Translations under genes and position numbers: made by a program | The notes under the pieces: model-generated | Databases searched by the model: none | Told to the model about the DNA's origin: nothing | The model's input: the letters and a program-made list of their open reading frames with translations, nothing else | Shown: positions 27,183-37,369 of the stretch, piece by piece | How positions within the stretch are numbered: the stretch's first letter is position 1 | Layout of the letters: each line of letters begins with the position of its first letter | DNA from: Mastigocoleus sp. MO_188.B34 | GTDB lineage: Bacteria > Cyanobacteriota > Cyanobacteriia > Cyanobacteriales > Nostocaceae | Direction of reading: 5' to 3' | Assembly: GCF_030065675.1 (NCBI RefSeq) | Contig: NZ_JASJDK010000030.1 | Span: forward strand, 1-49,842 | DNA: 49,842 nt

Positions 27183-27713
27183 TCAATTTCCTGAAACATA
27201 GGGAGATGTAGCTAAAACTTCTGCTCCCCTCTTCATACCTTGAGTATCTGAAGATGACCAACAGCGAACTGCTTGACAATGATGAGCAACTAATAATCCC
27301 CACAAACCTTTTTTGAAAGTTAAAACAGGTACTACTAAGTTTGCACGAACTTTTAAGCCCTGAAGAAATTCACGGTGACATTCATGAATGGATTCAGTTT
27401 CAATATCATTTATTGCTCGCACTCTACCTTGCAAATACATCTCAGCATATTCATTATTGAAGCATTCATCTGGACCTATGGAACCAAGGATTGAATACTT
27501 GTCTTTACTTAAAGATTCAAAAATTACTTGACCTTGCCATTGAGCATAGAAGTAGTATAAAACGACTCTATCAACTTGAAGTAACTCTCGAAGGTTTTTG
27601 ATTGTTTTGATAATTAATTCATCTCTTTCTATTCTTTGGTTGACTTGATTAAGAATCCTTTCTAAACCCACATCTATATACCTATTGTCTTCGGGTTGAT
27701 TAAGATTTTCCAT
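27183..27713 (-). CDS. Stand-alone DXCF-type cyanobacteriochrome GAF protein
   Basis: A 176-residue protein consisting of one GAF domain. It has the canonical chromophore Cys-His in ESIHECHREFL (C112-H113) and a second Cys in the DXCF motif DECF (C84); the 28-residue spacing is that of DXCF cyanobacteriochromes such as PixJ. KVRANLVVPVL and GLLVAHHC are further family blocks. Such domains bind phycocyanobilin or phycoviolobilin and sense blue/green light. There is no output domain, so it may act by protein contact with a partner. The C-terminus SSSDTQGMKRGAEVLA fits the last GAF helix, so truncation is not needed to explain the length. Confidence 0.85.
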   Translation of the reverse strand: MENLNQPEDNRYIDVGLERILNQVNQRIERDELIIKTIKNLRELLQVDRVVLYYFYAQWQGQVIFESLSKDKYSILGSIGPDECFNNEYAEMYLQGRVRAINDIETESIHECHREFLQGLKVRANLVVPVLTFKKGLWGLLVAHHCQAVRCWSSSDTQGMKRGAEVLATSPYVSGN

Positions 27714-28212
27714 CGTATTAGATCGATATCATATTAGGTAGGTAAAGCTTGACGAGTTATGTTCGCACTATATTTGAATTGAGAACATTCAGATTGTGAC
27801 ACAAGTATTTCACCGCTAAAATATTGTTTGAGATGAATAGTGAATTATTCGTTCTGGACTTACAAAGAAATATCAAACACAAAAAACTATCAACCACAAA
27901 GGACTATCAAGCATAAATGACTATCAAGTTTATAACTTTTAACTTTTAACTTTTAACTTTTATAAAAATACCAATATATATCCTCAGTAGTTGTATTTTT
28001 TACAGTTTTTTTATGAATTATTATTTGTGTGAGTATTAGTGTTAGTAAATATTAGTTTTAGTGAAGATTAATTTTAAATTATGAATTGATGATAATGAAT
28101 CATCACTAATGAATTCAAATAAATAAATCCAAATAATCGTAAATTTTACGACAGTACTATTTTCTTATTGTCATGAATAACTGAGTGGAGTTAAATCCAC
28201 TCAGCCATTAAT
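27714..28212. other. Intergenic region with heptad repeats
   Basis: Between the GAF gene start and the ndhH stop. It contains TTTTAAC heptads (about 27936-27962) and loosely repeated AACTATCAA-type words (27884-27930). No gene seen. Confidence 0.55.
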
Positions 28213-29397
28213 TTATCGGTCTACAGAACCCATAATTACGTCAATACTACCGAGAATCACAACGATATCAGCCACTTTTACACCTTTCAGTAGATGAGGC
28301 AAAATCTGGAGATTGTTGAAGTCTGCTGCACGAATCTTCCAGCGCCAAGGGAAGACATTGTTGTCACCTACTAAATAAATTCCGACTTCACCTTTACCAC
28401 TTTCTACGCGAGAGTATATTTCGCCGTTGGGAATCTTGAAAGTAGGTGCAACTTTTTTACTGATGTACTGATAGTCTGGACCATTCCACTCAGACTTTTT
28501 ACCTTCCATCATCCGCTTTGCTTCCAAGTTCTCGTAAGGACCACCAGGAAGACCTTTAATTGCTTGACGGATAATCTTAACGGATTCACGCATCTCACGC
28601 ATCCGTACCATGTAACGGGCTAAGCAGTCACCGCTTGTTTCCCACTGTACATCCCAATCAAAGTCGTCATAACATTCATAGTGATCGACTTTACGTAAAT
28701 CCCACTTCACCCCAGAAGCCCGTAGCATTGGACCTGAGAGTCCCCAGTTAATAGCTTCTTCACGGGTAATTACACCTATACCTTCAATCCGACGACGGAA
28801 AATAGGATTGTTAGTGACTAATTTTTCATATTCATCTACCTTAGGTAGGAAATAATCACAGAAATCTATACATTTGTCGATCCAACCATATGGTAAATCA
28901 GCAGCCACACCACCAATGCGAAAGTAGTTGTTATTTACCATGCGATAACCTGTAGCAGCTTCCCACAGGTCATAAATCATTTCCCGTTCGCGGAATTGAT
29001 AGAAGAAAGGGGTTTGAGCGCCAACATCAGCCAGGAAGGGTCCAAACCACAGCAAGTGGTTCGCAATCCGGTTTAATTCCAGCATGATGACGCGGATGTA
29101 GCTAGCACGCTTAGGAACAGAAACATTTGCTAACTTTTCTGGAGCGTTTACAGTCACAGCTTCATTAAACATCCCTGCTGCGTAGTCCCAACGACTTACA
29201 TAGGGAACATACTGGACATTTGTCCGACTTTCAGCAATTTTCTCCATTCCCCGGTGCAAATAGCCCAGCACCGGTTCGCAATCAACTACATCCTCGCCAT
29301 CGAGGGTGACAATCAGTCTTAGAACCCCGTGCATTGAGGGATGGTGCGGTCCCATGTTCAGCACCATCGGTTCTGTTCTGGTTTCAATTCTTGCCAT
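28213..29397 (-). CDS. ndhH: NAD(P)H-quinone oxidoreductase subunit H (NdhH)
   Basis: The 49-kDa-type subunit of NDH-1 (394 residues) in the peripheral arm close to the quinone site. It opens with [20 protein letters not shown] and has [29 protein letters not shown] and the C-terminal [18 protein letters not shown]. Full length. A purine-rich GGGGAGAGAA stretch precedes the ATG. It is divergent from rsmH with a 310-base spacer. The sequence is highly conserved and shows no sign of decay. Confidence 0.98.
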   Translation of the reverse strand: MARIETRTEPMVLNMGPHHPSMHGVLRLIVTLDGEDVVDCEPVLGYLHRGMEKIAESRTNVQYVPYVSRWDYAAGMFNEAVTVNAPEKLANVSVPKRASYIRVIMLELNRIANHLLWFGPFLADVGAQTPFFYQFREREMIYDLWEAATGYRMVNNNYFRIGGVAADLPYGWIDKCIDFCDYFLPKVDEYEKLVTNNPIFRRRIEGIGVITREEAINWGLSGPMLRASGVKWDLRKVDHYECYDDFDWDVQWETSGDCLARYMVRMREMRESVKIIRQAIKGLPGGPYENLEAKRMMEGKKSEWNGPDYQYISKKVAPTFKIPNGEIYSRVESGKGEVGIYLVGDNNVFPWRWKIRAADFNNLQILPHLLKGVKVADIVVILGSIDVIMGSVDR

Positions 29398-29707
29398 TAA
29401 AAGAGTTCTCTCCCCTAAATGAACGGTTTTTCACTCACCCCTAGGTCTTAATTTGCTTTAAGCTCGGATTTTTAGTAACAAAGTAATGTTGATATTTTTG
29501 TTACATAATCACCAAATTCAACAGATGAGTTCTGCAGAATTTAGGGGTTTAAGTTTGATTGACTAACTCTAATTATATTGATGCATAACTTTTTAATTGT
29601 CTTTGTCATTTGTCCTTTATCATTTTTTAGATGAGCAGCGACCAGCAAGTCCCGAACACCGATGAGTAAACAATAAACAACAAATAATCACAAGTGACAA
29701 TTGACCA
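29398..29707. other. Divergent spacer between ndhH and rsmH
   Basis: This region should contain the promoters of both genes. TGACCAA-type heptads (29690-29707) run into the rsmH start codon. No other feature recognised. Confidence 0.5.
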
Positions 29708-30574
29708 ATGACCAATGAATTTTCTCACATTTCGGTTTTAAGTCGAGAAGTAATTAGCGGTTTAGAGATCTGTCAAGGAGGACATTATTTAGATGCAACT
29801 GTGGGTGGTGGTGGTCATAGTCGTTTAATTTTAGAAGCAGCACCAGATGTAAGGGTAACTGCGATTGACCAAGATGAAGATGCTCTTGCAGCAGCCAAAA
29901 AAGTTTTAGCAGAATACGCTCAAAGGATAACGTTTATTTCTAGCAATTTTGCCAGTTACCAGTTTCCTATAGGTAAATTCAATGGTATTATCGCCGATCT
30001 TGGAGTGAGTTCTTATCATTTAGATTCGCCGGAACGGGGTTTTAGCTTTCGTTATGAAGGTGAGTTAGATATGCGTATGGATCGGCGTCAATCTCTAACA
30101 GCAGCGGAAATAATCAATCATTGGGATGAAAAGACTCTAGCTAATATTTTCTTTGAATACGGTGAAGAAAGATTATCGCGACGTCTTGCGAGGAGGATAG
30201 TCGAACAACGTCCATTTCAAACCACTACCCAATTAGCTCAAGTAATAGCTTCTGGGGTCAGTGCAAAATATCGTCATGGAAGAATTCATCCAGCTACTCG
30301 GGTTTTCCAAGCTCTGCGAATTGCAGTTAATGAGGAATTGAAGTCTTTAGAAACTTTTATTGAAAAAGCGCCACATTCTCTAGTCCCCGGTGGGAGAATC
30401 GCAATTATTAGTTTTCATAGTTTGGAAGATCGTATAGTCAAGCATCGTTTTCGGGATTCACCACTTCTCAAAGTTTTGACCAAAAAACCAATTATTGCAT
30501 CAGAAGAGGAAATTAAAATAAATTCTCGTTCGCGTTCGGCTAAATTAAGAATTGCCGAAAGAATCGAGGGATAA
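29708..30574 (+). CDS. rsmH: 16S rRNA (cytosine1402-N4)-methyltransferase RsmH
   Basis: A 288-residue SAM-dependent methyltransferase (formerly MraW) that makes m4C at position 1402 in the ribosomal P site. Motifs: [17 protein letters not shown] for [33 protein letters not shown] and the C-terminal [21 protein letters not shown]. Length and order are normal. The start codon sits inside TGACCAA heptads, so no Shine-Dalgarno is seen. It is convergent with the caspase-EAL gene. Confidence 0.97.
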   Translation: MTNEFSHISVLSREVISGLEICQGGHYLDATVGGGGHSRLILEAAPDVRVTAIDQDEDALAAAKKVLAEYAQRITFISSNFASYQFPIGKFNGIIADLGVSSYHLDSPERGFSFRYEGELDMRMDRRQSLTAAEIINHWDEKTLANIFFEYGEERLSRRLARRIVEQRPFQTTTQLAQVIASGVSAKYRHGRIHPATRVFQALRIAVNEELKSLETFIEKAPHSLVPGGRIAIISFHSLEDRIVKHRFRDSPLLKVLTKKPIIASEEEIKINSRSRSAKLRIAERIEG

Positions 30575-30640
30575 AATTATACTAAATAAGTGAAAATTCT
30601 GAGAAGAAATCTGAATTCAGTAATGAATAAATAATCTATT

Positions 30641-32920
30641 CTAATTCATGTTTTCTAAAATATTTTTTCTCAAATTCTCATACTTCTCTTGACTTAAGCG
30701 ATAAATTTCTGGTCTAGGTTTACCAACAATATATCCCTGAATTGAGTTAACACCAATTTCTTTCAGACGATATAAGCTAATCGGTGTCGTTTCATCTACA
30801 CCTTCGATAATTACACTAGGTGGGTTTAAATCATTTCCCGTTACTAATTCAACAATAGAACGGATAAGAAGATCGCTCTTATCATGATATAAAATATTTC
30901 TATCAATTTTTAAATGAGATGGTTTCAATCCAGCGAAACGAGATATTGAAGAATAACCAACACCAAAATCATCAATTGCAAACTTAATTTTTAACTGTCT
31001 CACATATGCTAGTAATTTTTTTTTAAAAAAAGCTAAGGGGTCTTTCAAACTAATTCCATCACTGTACTGTGGTAATTGTGTTTTTTCTGATATTTCCAAA
31101 ATTAGGTCGCTAGCGGTTATAAAATTATCTCTGATGATCTGACGGACGGTTTTGAAATAGGAACTGCTAATTAAGGATTCTGGGTATACGTTAACTGATA
31201 GTGGTGCTATATCTTTCGCTCTATTTTCTTTTGCCTTTTTTCTTGCATCTCGATAACTTAGAACAGCAGTCTTTAAAAAATAACTATCTAGCTCAATGGT
31301 AAACCTTGCTCCCCACATTTCAGCAGCCTGAAATAAATCAATAGGAACTGTTAAAGTTTCAGGATTCCTAGCTAAAGCCTCCCAACTACTGATAAATAGT
31401 TTGTTAGGGTCTAGATTAAGAATTGGCTCAAAATGAACAATCATTTCTTGAAGGCGATCGCGAAATAATTTGAATCTCCGGTTATATAAACGGGCTGCAA
31501 CAAATCCAAAATCTCTTTTCAAATCATCAATGATAGCTGCTTCGACTAGTACGGGATTAAGTGATAATTTTTGGCAAGCATGATAAAAACTTGATAAAAT
31601 TCTTCCGTATACATCTCCTAAAAGATAAGAATTTTTAGGTATACCACAAATCACTATTACCTCTGCCTGTGGTAAAACTTTCAAAGGCACCATCACAAAT
31701 GCTTTGACAATCCCATTTTTATCTTCATGCAATCTGTAGATACCGTGATAGGCAGGATTAAAGATTGATAATCGCGAAATATTAGGTAAGATATCTGAGT
31801 TTAAAGTATTGTGATAGAAATCATTTTCTATGTTATTCGCAAGATTGCTGTGGGATTTAAAATACCATTTATCTTGATTGTCAATACCTAGAATAAAAAC
31901 AAAGTCTGCCTCGGAAGTTTGTCTAATTATATTTAAAATATATTGTTCTGAATTTCCATTAATATTAAAATCACTACTTCTTAAATCTGTAAGTTGTCGG
32001 ATTAGTTTTCTGATTAATTCTTCATATGGTTCTAGAAAGTTATGCAACTGAAATGTTTTTGATGCTAGACTATACAGATTTCCTGATGGTTTTGCTATTC
32101 CTAAGCTTACTTCTGTTAAGTTCATGCTTTGAATTTCTTTATGTTGTTGTTCTGTTGTCAAATTATTTGTTTGAGCAATAAAAATATCAAAGCCTTTATC
32201 CTTCAATACAATGATTTTAGGCTTCATACTCAAAGCATTTTCTTCAAGTTTATTGCAAGCATATTCATGTAGTTCGCGTGCTGTAATTTTACCATCTCTA
32301 TTTAAATCACCAGTTCCAGTTTCTATTCCTTCTACCAAGTGATGTGTGTATACTGAAACACCTCCTACTTGTTGTTCAAAGGAATATTGAGTCGAACTTG
32401 AGGATGTAAGAACAACTCGACCTTCAGCACCCAGTTGACTTTGTAAATCTACAGATCCATCATCTTTCGTTAATAATGAAGGGTCAAATGCTCCACTAAA
32501 ACAACAATCAAGGATTATTACCTGTCGCTTAGAACGACTGTTATTTATCTGATCGTGAACAAAACTTGCAGCAACTGCAGTTGATTTGATTAGTTGATTA
32601 TTTGGATTTTTACGAGTAATTCTAGTTGAGAAATACAATCTACCATTATCATCTTTGATTCCATGTCCAGAAAAATACAACAGCAGCAAATCTTCCTTAT
32701 TAAGACCGGAAAAAAAAGTTTCTATTTCCTCCCTCATAGATTGAACATCAGGATTTACAAGGATTTTGACTTCATTAAATCCACCTATTTTTGAATCCTG
32801 TAAAACTCGCTGCATTGCTTTCACATCTTTTATTGCTCCAGGAAGAGAAGTGAACCCAGATTCATATTCACTTACCCCAATCAGTAATGCGACTTTTTTA
32901 GGATTGCTGTTTTTGACCAT
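30641..32920 (-). CDS. Orthocaspase-GAF-EAL fusion protein
   Basis: A 759-residue three-part protein. Residues 1-250 are a caspase (C14) p20-like domain with YFSGHG (His86) and ILDCCFSG (Cys140), followed by an EF-hand-like loop DLNRDGKIT (205-213). Residues about 290-460 resemble a GAF sensor. Residues about 495-740 are an EAL domain with EAL (E514), N577 in SVNVYPESL, E609 and E612, DDFGVGYSS (D650/D651), KID (K671), EGVDE (E706) and QGY (Q728), so cyclic-di-GMP hydrolysis looks possible. It is soluble, without signal peptide or TM. The three parts suggest a protease whose activity is tied to c-di-GMP or an unknown ligand. Domains are seen; the coupling is inference. Confidence 0.85.
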   Translation of the reverse strand: MVKNSNPKKVALLIGVSEYESGFTSLPGAIKDVKAMQRVLQDSKIGGFNEVKILVNPDVQSMREEIETFFSGLNKEDLLLLYFSGHGIKDDNGRLYFSTRITRKNPNNQLIKSTAVAASFVHDQINNSRSKRQVIILDCCFSGAFDPSLLTKDDGSVDLQSQLGAEGRVVLTSSSSTQYSFEQQVGGVSVYTHHLVEGIETGTGDLNRDGKITARELHEYACNKLEENALSMKPKIIVLKDKGFDIFIAQTNNLTTEQQHKEIQSMNLTEVSLGIAKPSGNLYSLASKTFQLHNFLEPYEELIRKLIRQLTDLRSSDFNINGNSEQYILNIIRQTSEADFVFILGIDNQDKWYFKSHSNLANNIENDFYHNTLNSDILPNISRLSIFNPAYHGIYRLHEDKNGIVKAFVMVPLKVLPQAEVIVICGIPKNSYLLGDVYGRILSSFYHACQKLSLNPVLVEAAIIDDLKRDFGFVAARLYNRRFKLFRDRLQEMIVHFEPILNLDPNKLFISSWEALARNPETLTVPIDLFQAAEMWGARFTIELDSYFLKTAVLSYRDARKKAKENRAKDIAPLSVNVYPESLISSSYFKTVRQIIRDNFITASDLILEISEKTQLPQYSDGISLKDPLAFFKKKLLAYVRQLKIKFAIDDFGVGYSSISRFAGLKPSHLKIDRNILYHDKSDLLIRSIVELVTGNDLNPPSVIIEGVDETTPISLYRLKEIGVNSIQGYIVGKPRPEIYRLSQEKYENLRKNILENMN

Positions 32921-33330
32921 ATCTATATATCTAAAAAATCTTTTGCTCCTTGCACTACTAATGCAAATTCTTTTCTGCTATTTGTTTCAATTCCTAATTC
33001 TTTCCCCGTGGGAGCTTTAACTTTGTTGTGTCACCTAATAGTTTTGTGTCGCCTAAGCAGTCTTGCTAAGGTGTCTGTAGAACAACTGCCATGATGACAG
33101 ATATTGGATTCGCTAACTTCATATCTATACTGCTATTAAATAGCTAATAATAGCATAATCCAATAGTTTTTTTATTATTATTTGGTTGTAAAATATATCT
33201 CTTTCTGCCAATACTCGATGCAATCTACTGGCTCTTAAAAAAATTATGATTATATAGAGATAGATATTTTGCTTTTATTTAAAGGTTTACTTTTTGTTCT
33301 ACTTAACTTAATTTGCAATTTGAGCGCTCA
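32921..33330. other. Intergenic region, no gene seen
   Basis: AT-rich spacer upstream of the caspase-EAL gene and downstream of the histidine kinase. A frame reading out of the caspase gene in antisense is not credible. It probably contains the caspase-EAL promoter. Confidence 0.5.
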
Positions 33331-34725
33331 TCAATACTGAATTTTTCTAGGTAGCTCAACGCAAAAACTAGAGCCTTGACCTGGTTCGCTTTGAACATAA
33401 ATCTTACCTTCCATGATATCCACCAAGGATTTGCTAATAGCTAGACCCAAACCCGTACCACCATATTTGCGGGTGGTTGTTTGATCTACTTGGCGAAATA
33501 GTTCAAAAATATACTTTAAATCCGTTTCAGAAATACCGATACCCGTATCTTCTATTGCGATCGCAATTTCTTCTTGGTTAATCTCCCAAGCTTTAATTCT
33601 GATACTACCAGCTTCAGTAAATTTAATTGCGTTCAATAAAAGTTTAACTAAAAGTTGTTTTAAGCGAACTTTGTCATTGAATACGATGGGATTTATAAGT
33701 TCAATTTGAAAATTTAAGTTTAAATTTTTTCGTAACGCTAAAGGACGATGTTCTGAAATCAGGGTAACAATCAAATTTGTCAAGTTAAACTCTTCAAGAT
33801 GAAAAGATAAGTTACCAGTTTCCACTTTAGCAAAGCAAAGCATATCATCAATTACTGTCAGTAGATGATTGCCATTATTCAAAATCCTTTGCACCATTTC
33901 TAGCTGTTGTTTCGATAAACTATAGCTACGTTGGCGTAATAAAACTTGTGCTAAACCTAATATTACATTTAAGGGAGTCAGCAATTCATGGGATGTTGTA
34001 GCCAAAAATTGATATTTTTGCTGGGTAACTTCTAAAAGTTCAAGATTCTGCAACTGTATATGATGTCTGTTTTTTTCTAAATCTTGATTTCGCTTTTTTA
34101 ATAACTCATTTTCTTGGGCTAAACTTTTTTCTCGTTTAACTAGAGATTCGATAGTTCTAGCATTATTAATTGCGATCGCTACCACTTCACTAATCCCTGT
34201 AAGCAAGTTTTGCTGTTTGCGATCTAAAATAATAGACTTTTCTCTGCTACCAATACCCAGCACCCCCAAAGGTCCTGTTTGGGCTGAATCTATTGTCAAA
34301 GCATAAATATTACGAGGAAGTATATCCCCAGAAGATAAATAATTTATATCCTTATAATTATTTGTCGCAATTTGTCCTGAATCTGCTACAATTACTCCAT
34401 CTTTACGATCATCTACTTGAAATATAAAAGGAACACCAGTTACAAAAACTTTTTTCAACAGACATGTTTCATGATGCACTTGCTGAAAAAGTTGGAACTG
34501 TTCCAAACTAATACCAAAACTTGCAGCCCAATCCAAACTATCTGCTTTATCACTATACAAACAAATAAAACAAAATTGAGCACCGTCAATAACTTTGCCA
34601 ATTTCACTTACCATTAGTCCAAATAAACCGGTTGAGTCAGTTAATCGCTCGTTAAAAAGATTGGTTAACCTTTGGAGTTTTTCCGGTTTGTAAAGTTGCT
34701 GTTGGGATACTGATTTTGCCCTCAC
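33331..34725 (-). CDS. GAF-domain sensor histidine kinase
   Basis: 464 residues: an N-terminal GAF-like sensor (about 15-195, ending in ISEVVAIAINNARTIESL), a coiled coil (SLAQENELLKKRNQDLEKNR), then a full kinase core: H-box FLATTSHELLTPLNVI, N-box LLVKLLLNAIKFT, G1 DTGIGI, F-box FELFRQVD and G2 GGTGLGLAI. No TM helix, so cytosolic. No response regulator is adjacent, hence an orphan kinase. The GAF has no obvious bilin Cys motif in the usual place. It shares a strand with the caspase-EAL gene 410 bases downstream; a link is possible but not shown. Confidence 0.92.
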   Translation of the reverse strand: MRAKSVSQQQLYKPEKLQRLTNLFNERLTDSTGLFGLMVSEIGKVIDGAQFCFICLYSDKADSLDWAASFGISLEQFQLFQQVHHETCLLKKVFVTGVPFIFQVDDRKDGVIVADSGQIATNNYKDINYLSSGDILPRNIYALTIDSAQTGPLGVLGIGSREKSIILDRKQQNLLTGISEVVAIAINNARTIESLVKREKSLAQENELLKKRNQDLEKNRHHIQLQNLELLEVTQQKYQFLATTSHELLTPLNVILGLAQVLLRQRSYSLSKQQLEMVQRILNNGNHLLTVIDDMLCFAKVETGNLSFHLEEFNLTNLIVTLISEHRPLALRKNLNLNFQIELINPIVFNDKVRLKQLLVKLLLNAIKFTEAGSIRIKAWEINQEEIAIAIEDTGIGISETDLKYIFELFRQVDQTTTRKYGGTGLGLAISKSLVDIMEGKIYVQSEPGQGSSFCVELPRKIQY

Positions 34726-35281
34726 AATACCTTACTGTTATTTGCTAAGAATCATTGTTATTTGTTGGTGATATTCTCAAATACCACCAACAAAAATTCA
34801 TGAGTTTGGAACTTACGCTTTTTTTAGCGACATTTTAAGAATTTTCAATAGAAATTTCTTCACAAACCTTCTCAGTCGTGTCTTGGGAAGATTTGTTGGA
34901 ATGATTTGGATAATTTTCCAATTAACCTACAGACAAAATAACAACAAAATCAACATCGATAGATAAAACTAGCTTCTATCTAAGTAGTTATTGTATGTTT
35001 TTTGTCGAGCGTAAGTGTTAAAAATAAGACAGTGATAAGATTTTTCTGTTCAAAGTGTACGAATGAAATAATTTATAGTTACCTTAGTTTATCAGCTTGC
35101 AATGGTTATCCCAAGGTGCTTATGATTTTTTCCGTATTGACTACAGTAATCATAGTAGCTAAATTTACTGTTTTCCCTTTCTAGGAAGATTAATAAATCT
35201 AAGTTATCCTCATCATAAACAACAAATTCTAATTTGTTGATAAGTATAAATTTTTTTTAAACTTTGTTCTCTAATAAGCAT
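34726..35281. other. Intergenic region, no gene seen
   Basis: AT-rich. One short open frame (35002-35184) is Cys/Ser/Ile-rich without start signals and is not called. It likely contains the kinase promoter near its left end. Confidence 0.5.
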
Positions 35282-35578
35282 TTAAAATTGACGATCTGGT
35301 ATTAGCATAATGCGACCAAAAGTCATATTTTTTAACGTAAAGTTTTTTAATTTTTCCCCCACTAGGTCGCTAATTTCTTGAGTTCGTCCGAGAAATTCTA
35401 AGCAGGGTGTGGATTGATAAAAATGGGTCACGCGGACGCGATCGCCAATTTCCAATAGTCCTCGATCTGCAATTTCTATTTTTGGTGTCCAGTAAATACC
35501 TTCACCTACCTTTGAACCCCACAGACGCAACCATAAAGTTATCACCTCAGTCAAAAGTTCGGGAATCTCAAGTTCCAA
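35282..35578 (-). CDS. Small unknown protein (98 aa)
   Basis: No family recognised. The middle reads GLLEIGDRVRVTHFYQSTPC and the end FTLKNMTFGRIMLIPDRQF, which has normal protein-like composition, so it may be a real gene. The only start is a TTG at 35578; no ATG is available near the N-terminus, so it could also be a 5'-truncated remnant. It is divergent from the broken CHAT gene, with the starts about 90 bases apart. Confidence is modest. Confidence 0.4.
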   Translation of the reverse strand: MELEIPELLTEVITLWLRLWGSKVGEGIYWTPKIEIADRGLLEIGDRVRVTHFYQSTPCLEFLGRTQEISDLVGEKLKNFTLKNMTFGRIMLIPDRQF

Positions 35579-35667
35579 CTACACCATTACAACGGGACTT
35601 AGAAAATGAAAGAGAGAAATCCTTTAATCAAAGTCAAACCACCACAAATTACCAAGATTTTCAAATA

Positions 35668-36706
35668 ATGGTCGATAAAAATAATAATATTCGCGCTTCC
35701 TCAGATGCAGGTGGTGAAGTTTCGGGTCAATTACGCTTGAATATGAGAATAATTAAACCGATTTTAAATCTGATTAAACGTGAGGAGATAGATAAGGAAT
35801 TACTGGAAGACTTAGGTAATGAACTTTATCAAGCACTATTCCCCAACCAAATCAATGCTAGATTTCACGCCACGATGGCGAATATACAAGGGAATGAATA
35901 CAGCGCCCGCCCGCTTACGCTTAATATTTGAATCTCCCGAATTAGCCGCTTTACCTTGGGAATTTCTTTATGATGAAGGAACTAATACTTTTTTAGCAAA
36001 CAACAAACAAACCGTAGTCTCTCGTTATATTGATGTTCCCCTGCAAAAACGCGATATCAAAGCTGCTAGTCTACCCCTCAAAATTCTTTTAGTCATCTCT
36101 ACTCCAAGTGACTTAGCCAGCTTAGACGCAACTGGTGAAGCAAATCTGATTCAAGAAGCACTGAAAAAACACATAGAAGCAGGTCTAATCGAGTTAGATC
36201 TAGTAACAGAAGCTACCACACGCAACATCAGACGCAAGCTTGATGAAAAAGCTTACAATGTATTTCACTTCATCGGTCACGGTGTCTTTAAAGATAATAA
36301 AGGTCAAATTGCCCTTGTGGATGAAAATGGTAAATCTAAATTATTAGATGACGAAAGATTTGCAAGTTTCTTTTTAGGCGATTACAAAATAGGACTCGTA
36401 CTACTAAACTGCTGTAAAGGTGCGACAGTATCTACGAATAAAACATTTGCAGGTACAGCACCAAACCTAGTACAGAAGGGAATAGCCGCAGTAATTGCTA
36501 TGCAATACACCATACTCGATCGCACCGCTAAGCTATTTGCAGATGAATTTTATAGTTACTTAGCACAAGGTAATCCTGTAGATACAGCGATCCAAAAAAC
36601 CCGCAATGCTATTTCTCAGGATGTTGGATTAGATCGCGATTTTGCGACACCGGTCTTATATATGCGGGCTAAAGATGGAGTAATTTTAGATTTTGATGAG
36701 TTGTAG
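35668..36706 (+). pseudogene. CHAT-domain protease, frameshifted
   Basis: The coding sequence reads DAGGEVSGQLRLNMRIIKP, then YQALFPNQINARFHATMANI. It loses frame at a tandem CCGC duplication (35907-35914), and resumes as LRLIFESPELAALPWEFLYD with the CHAT protease motifs NVFHFIGHGVF (His) and LVLLNCCKGA (Cys). Removing four bases restores a single protein of about 345 residues or slightly more; homology may begin before the ATG at 35668 (TNYQDFQI at about 35636), so the native start is unclear. CHAT proteins are caspase-fold peptidases used in signalling and immunity. A sequencing error cannot be excluded. Confidence 0.85.
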
Positions 36707-36740
36707 AATGACCAGAATATTAGAATGACCAGAATATACT
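36707..36740. repeat. 17-bp direct repeat after the CHAT gene
   Basis: Two adjacent copies of AGAATGACCAGAATAT plus one base lie just after the CHAT stop codon. Confidence 0.7.
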
Positions 36741-36817
36741 TTGAAGTTTCTACATTCGACTATGCAGTAATTGCAATAGGTTGAAATTTTCATTCCACCA
36801 AACACAAATTTTCCAAG

Positions 36818-37369
36818 CTAAGTTTCTTGTATTTGTAGGTATTTGGGCGGTACATTATCTACTAGCCAAACACCATTATCAGAACAATAAAACAGATAAC
36901 CGTTTTTATGCATTGCCATCGCATGAACTAGTAATACTATTGGTTTACCATGTCTCGCACCAACTTTTTGTGCCGTTGTAATATCCGCAGACAAATGTAC
37001 GTGATGACGTGACATCTTCGACAAACCATTAGTCAATATTGATTCTATACTTTTATGTCCTGTCCCGTGATACAAGATATCAGGGGGAATTTGACTTACT
37101 AATTGCAAGTCAATTTTTACACTATGCCCTTGATTTGCACGAATCAGATTACCTGTTTCATCAAAAGAAAAACGTTTTTTGTCGTTGTTAGCAACAACTT
37201 CATCTAACTCCCAACGACTTATAGGAAATCCATTTTTCTTACAAGCCCTCAAAAGCTTATCAACTTCCACCCAACCACCTTTTTTCAAAGTAATTCCTAT
37301 TTTTTCTGGTTGATGGCGTAGATGTCTACTAAGATATTTACTAACTTTTATTAAGCGAGTACTATTCAT
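36818..37369 (-). CDS. kptA: RNA 2'-phosphotransferase (KptA/Tpt1)
   Basis: 183 residues. It transfers an internal RNA 2'-phosphate to NAD+, giving ADP-ribose 1'',2''-cyclic phosphate; the bacterial target RNA is unknown. Family motifs: VSKYLSRHLRHQPEKIGI at the start, IRANQGHS, LYHGTGHKSIESIL and MSRHHVHLS, which carry the conserved Arg/His/Arg/Arg active-site set. Normal length. A hairpin CACCC-AATG-GGGTG lies just upstream (about 37377-37392). It is convergent with the CHAT remnant. Confidence 0.93.
   Translation of the reverse strand: MNSTRLIKVSKYLSRHLRHQPEKIGITLKKGGWVEVDKLLRACKKNGFPISRWELDEVVANNDKKRFSFDETGNLIRANQGHSVKIDLQLVSQIPPDILYHGTGHKSIESILTNGLSKMSRHHVHLSADITTAQKVGARHGKPIVLLVHAMAMHKNGYLFYCSDNGVWLVDNVPPKYLQIQET

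Noticed and set aside
27183-27713. GAF gene as a frameshifted fragment of a larger receptor
   Set aside because: At first the C-terminus looked aberrant, but it fits the last GAF helix of small cyanobacterial GAF proteins, and no kinase or effector frame follows in any reading frame.
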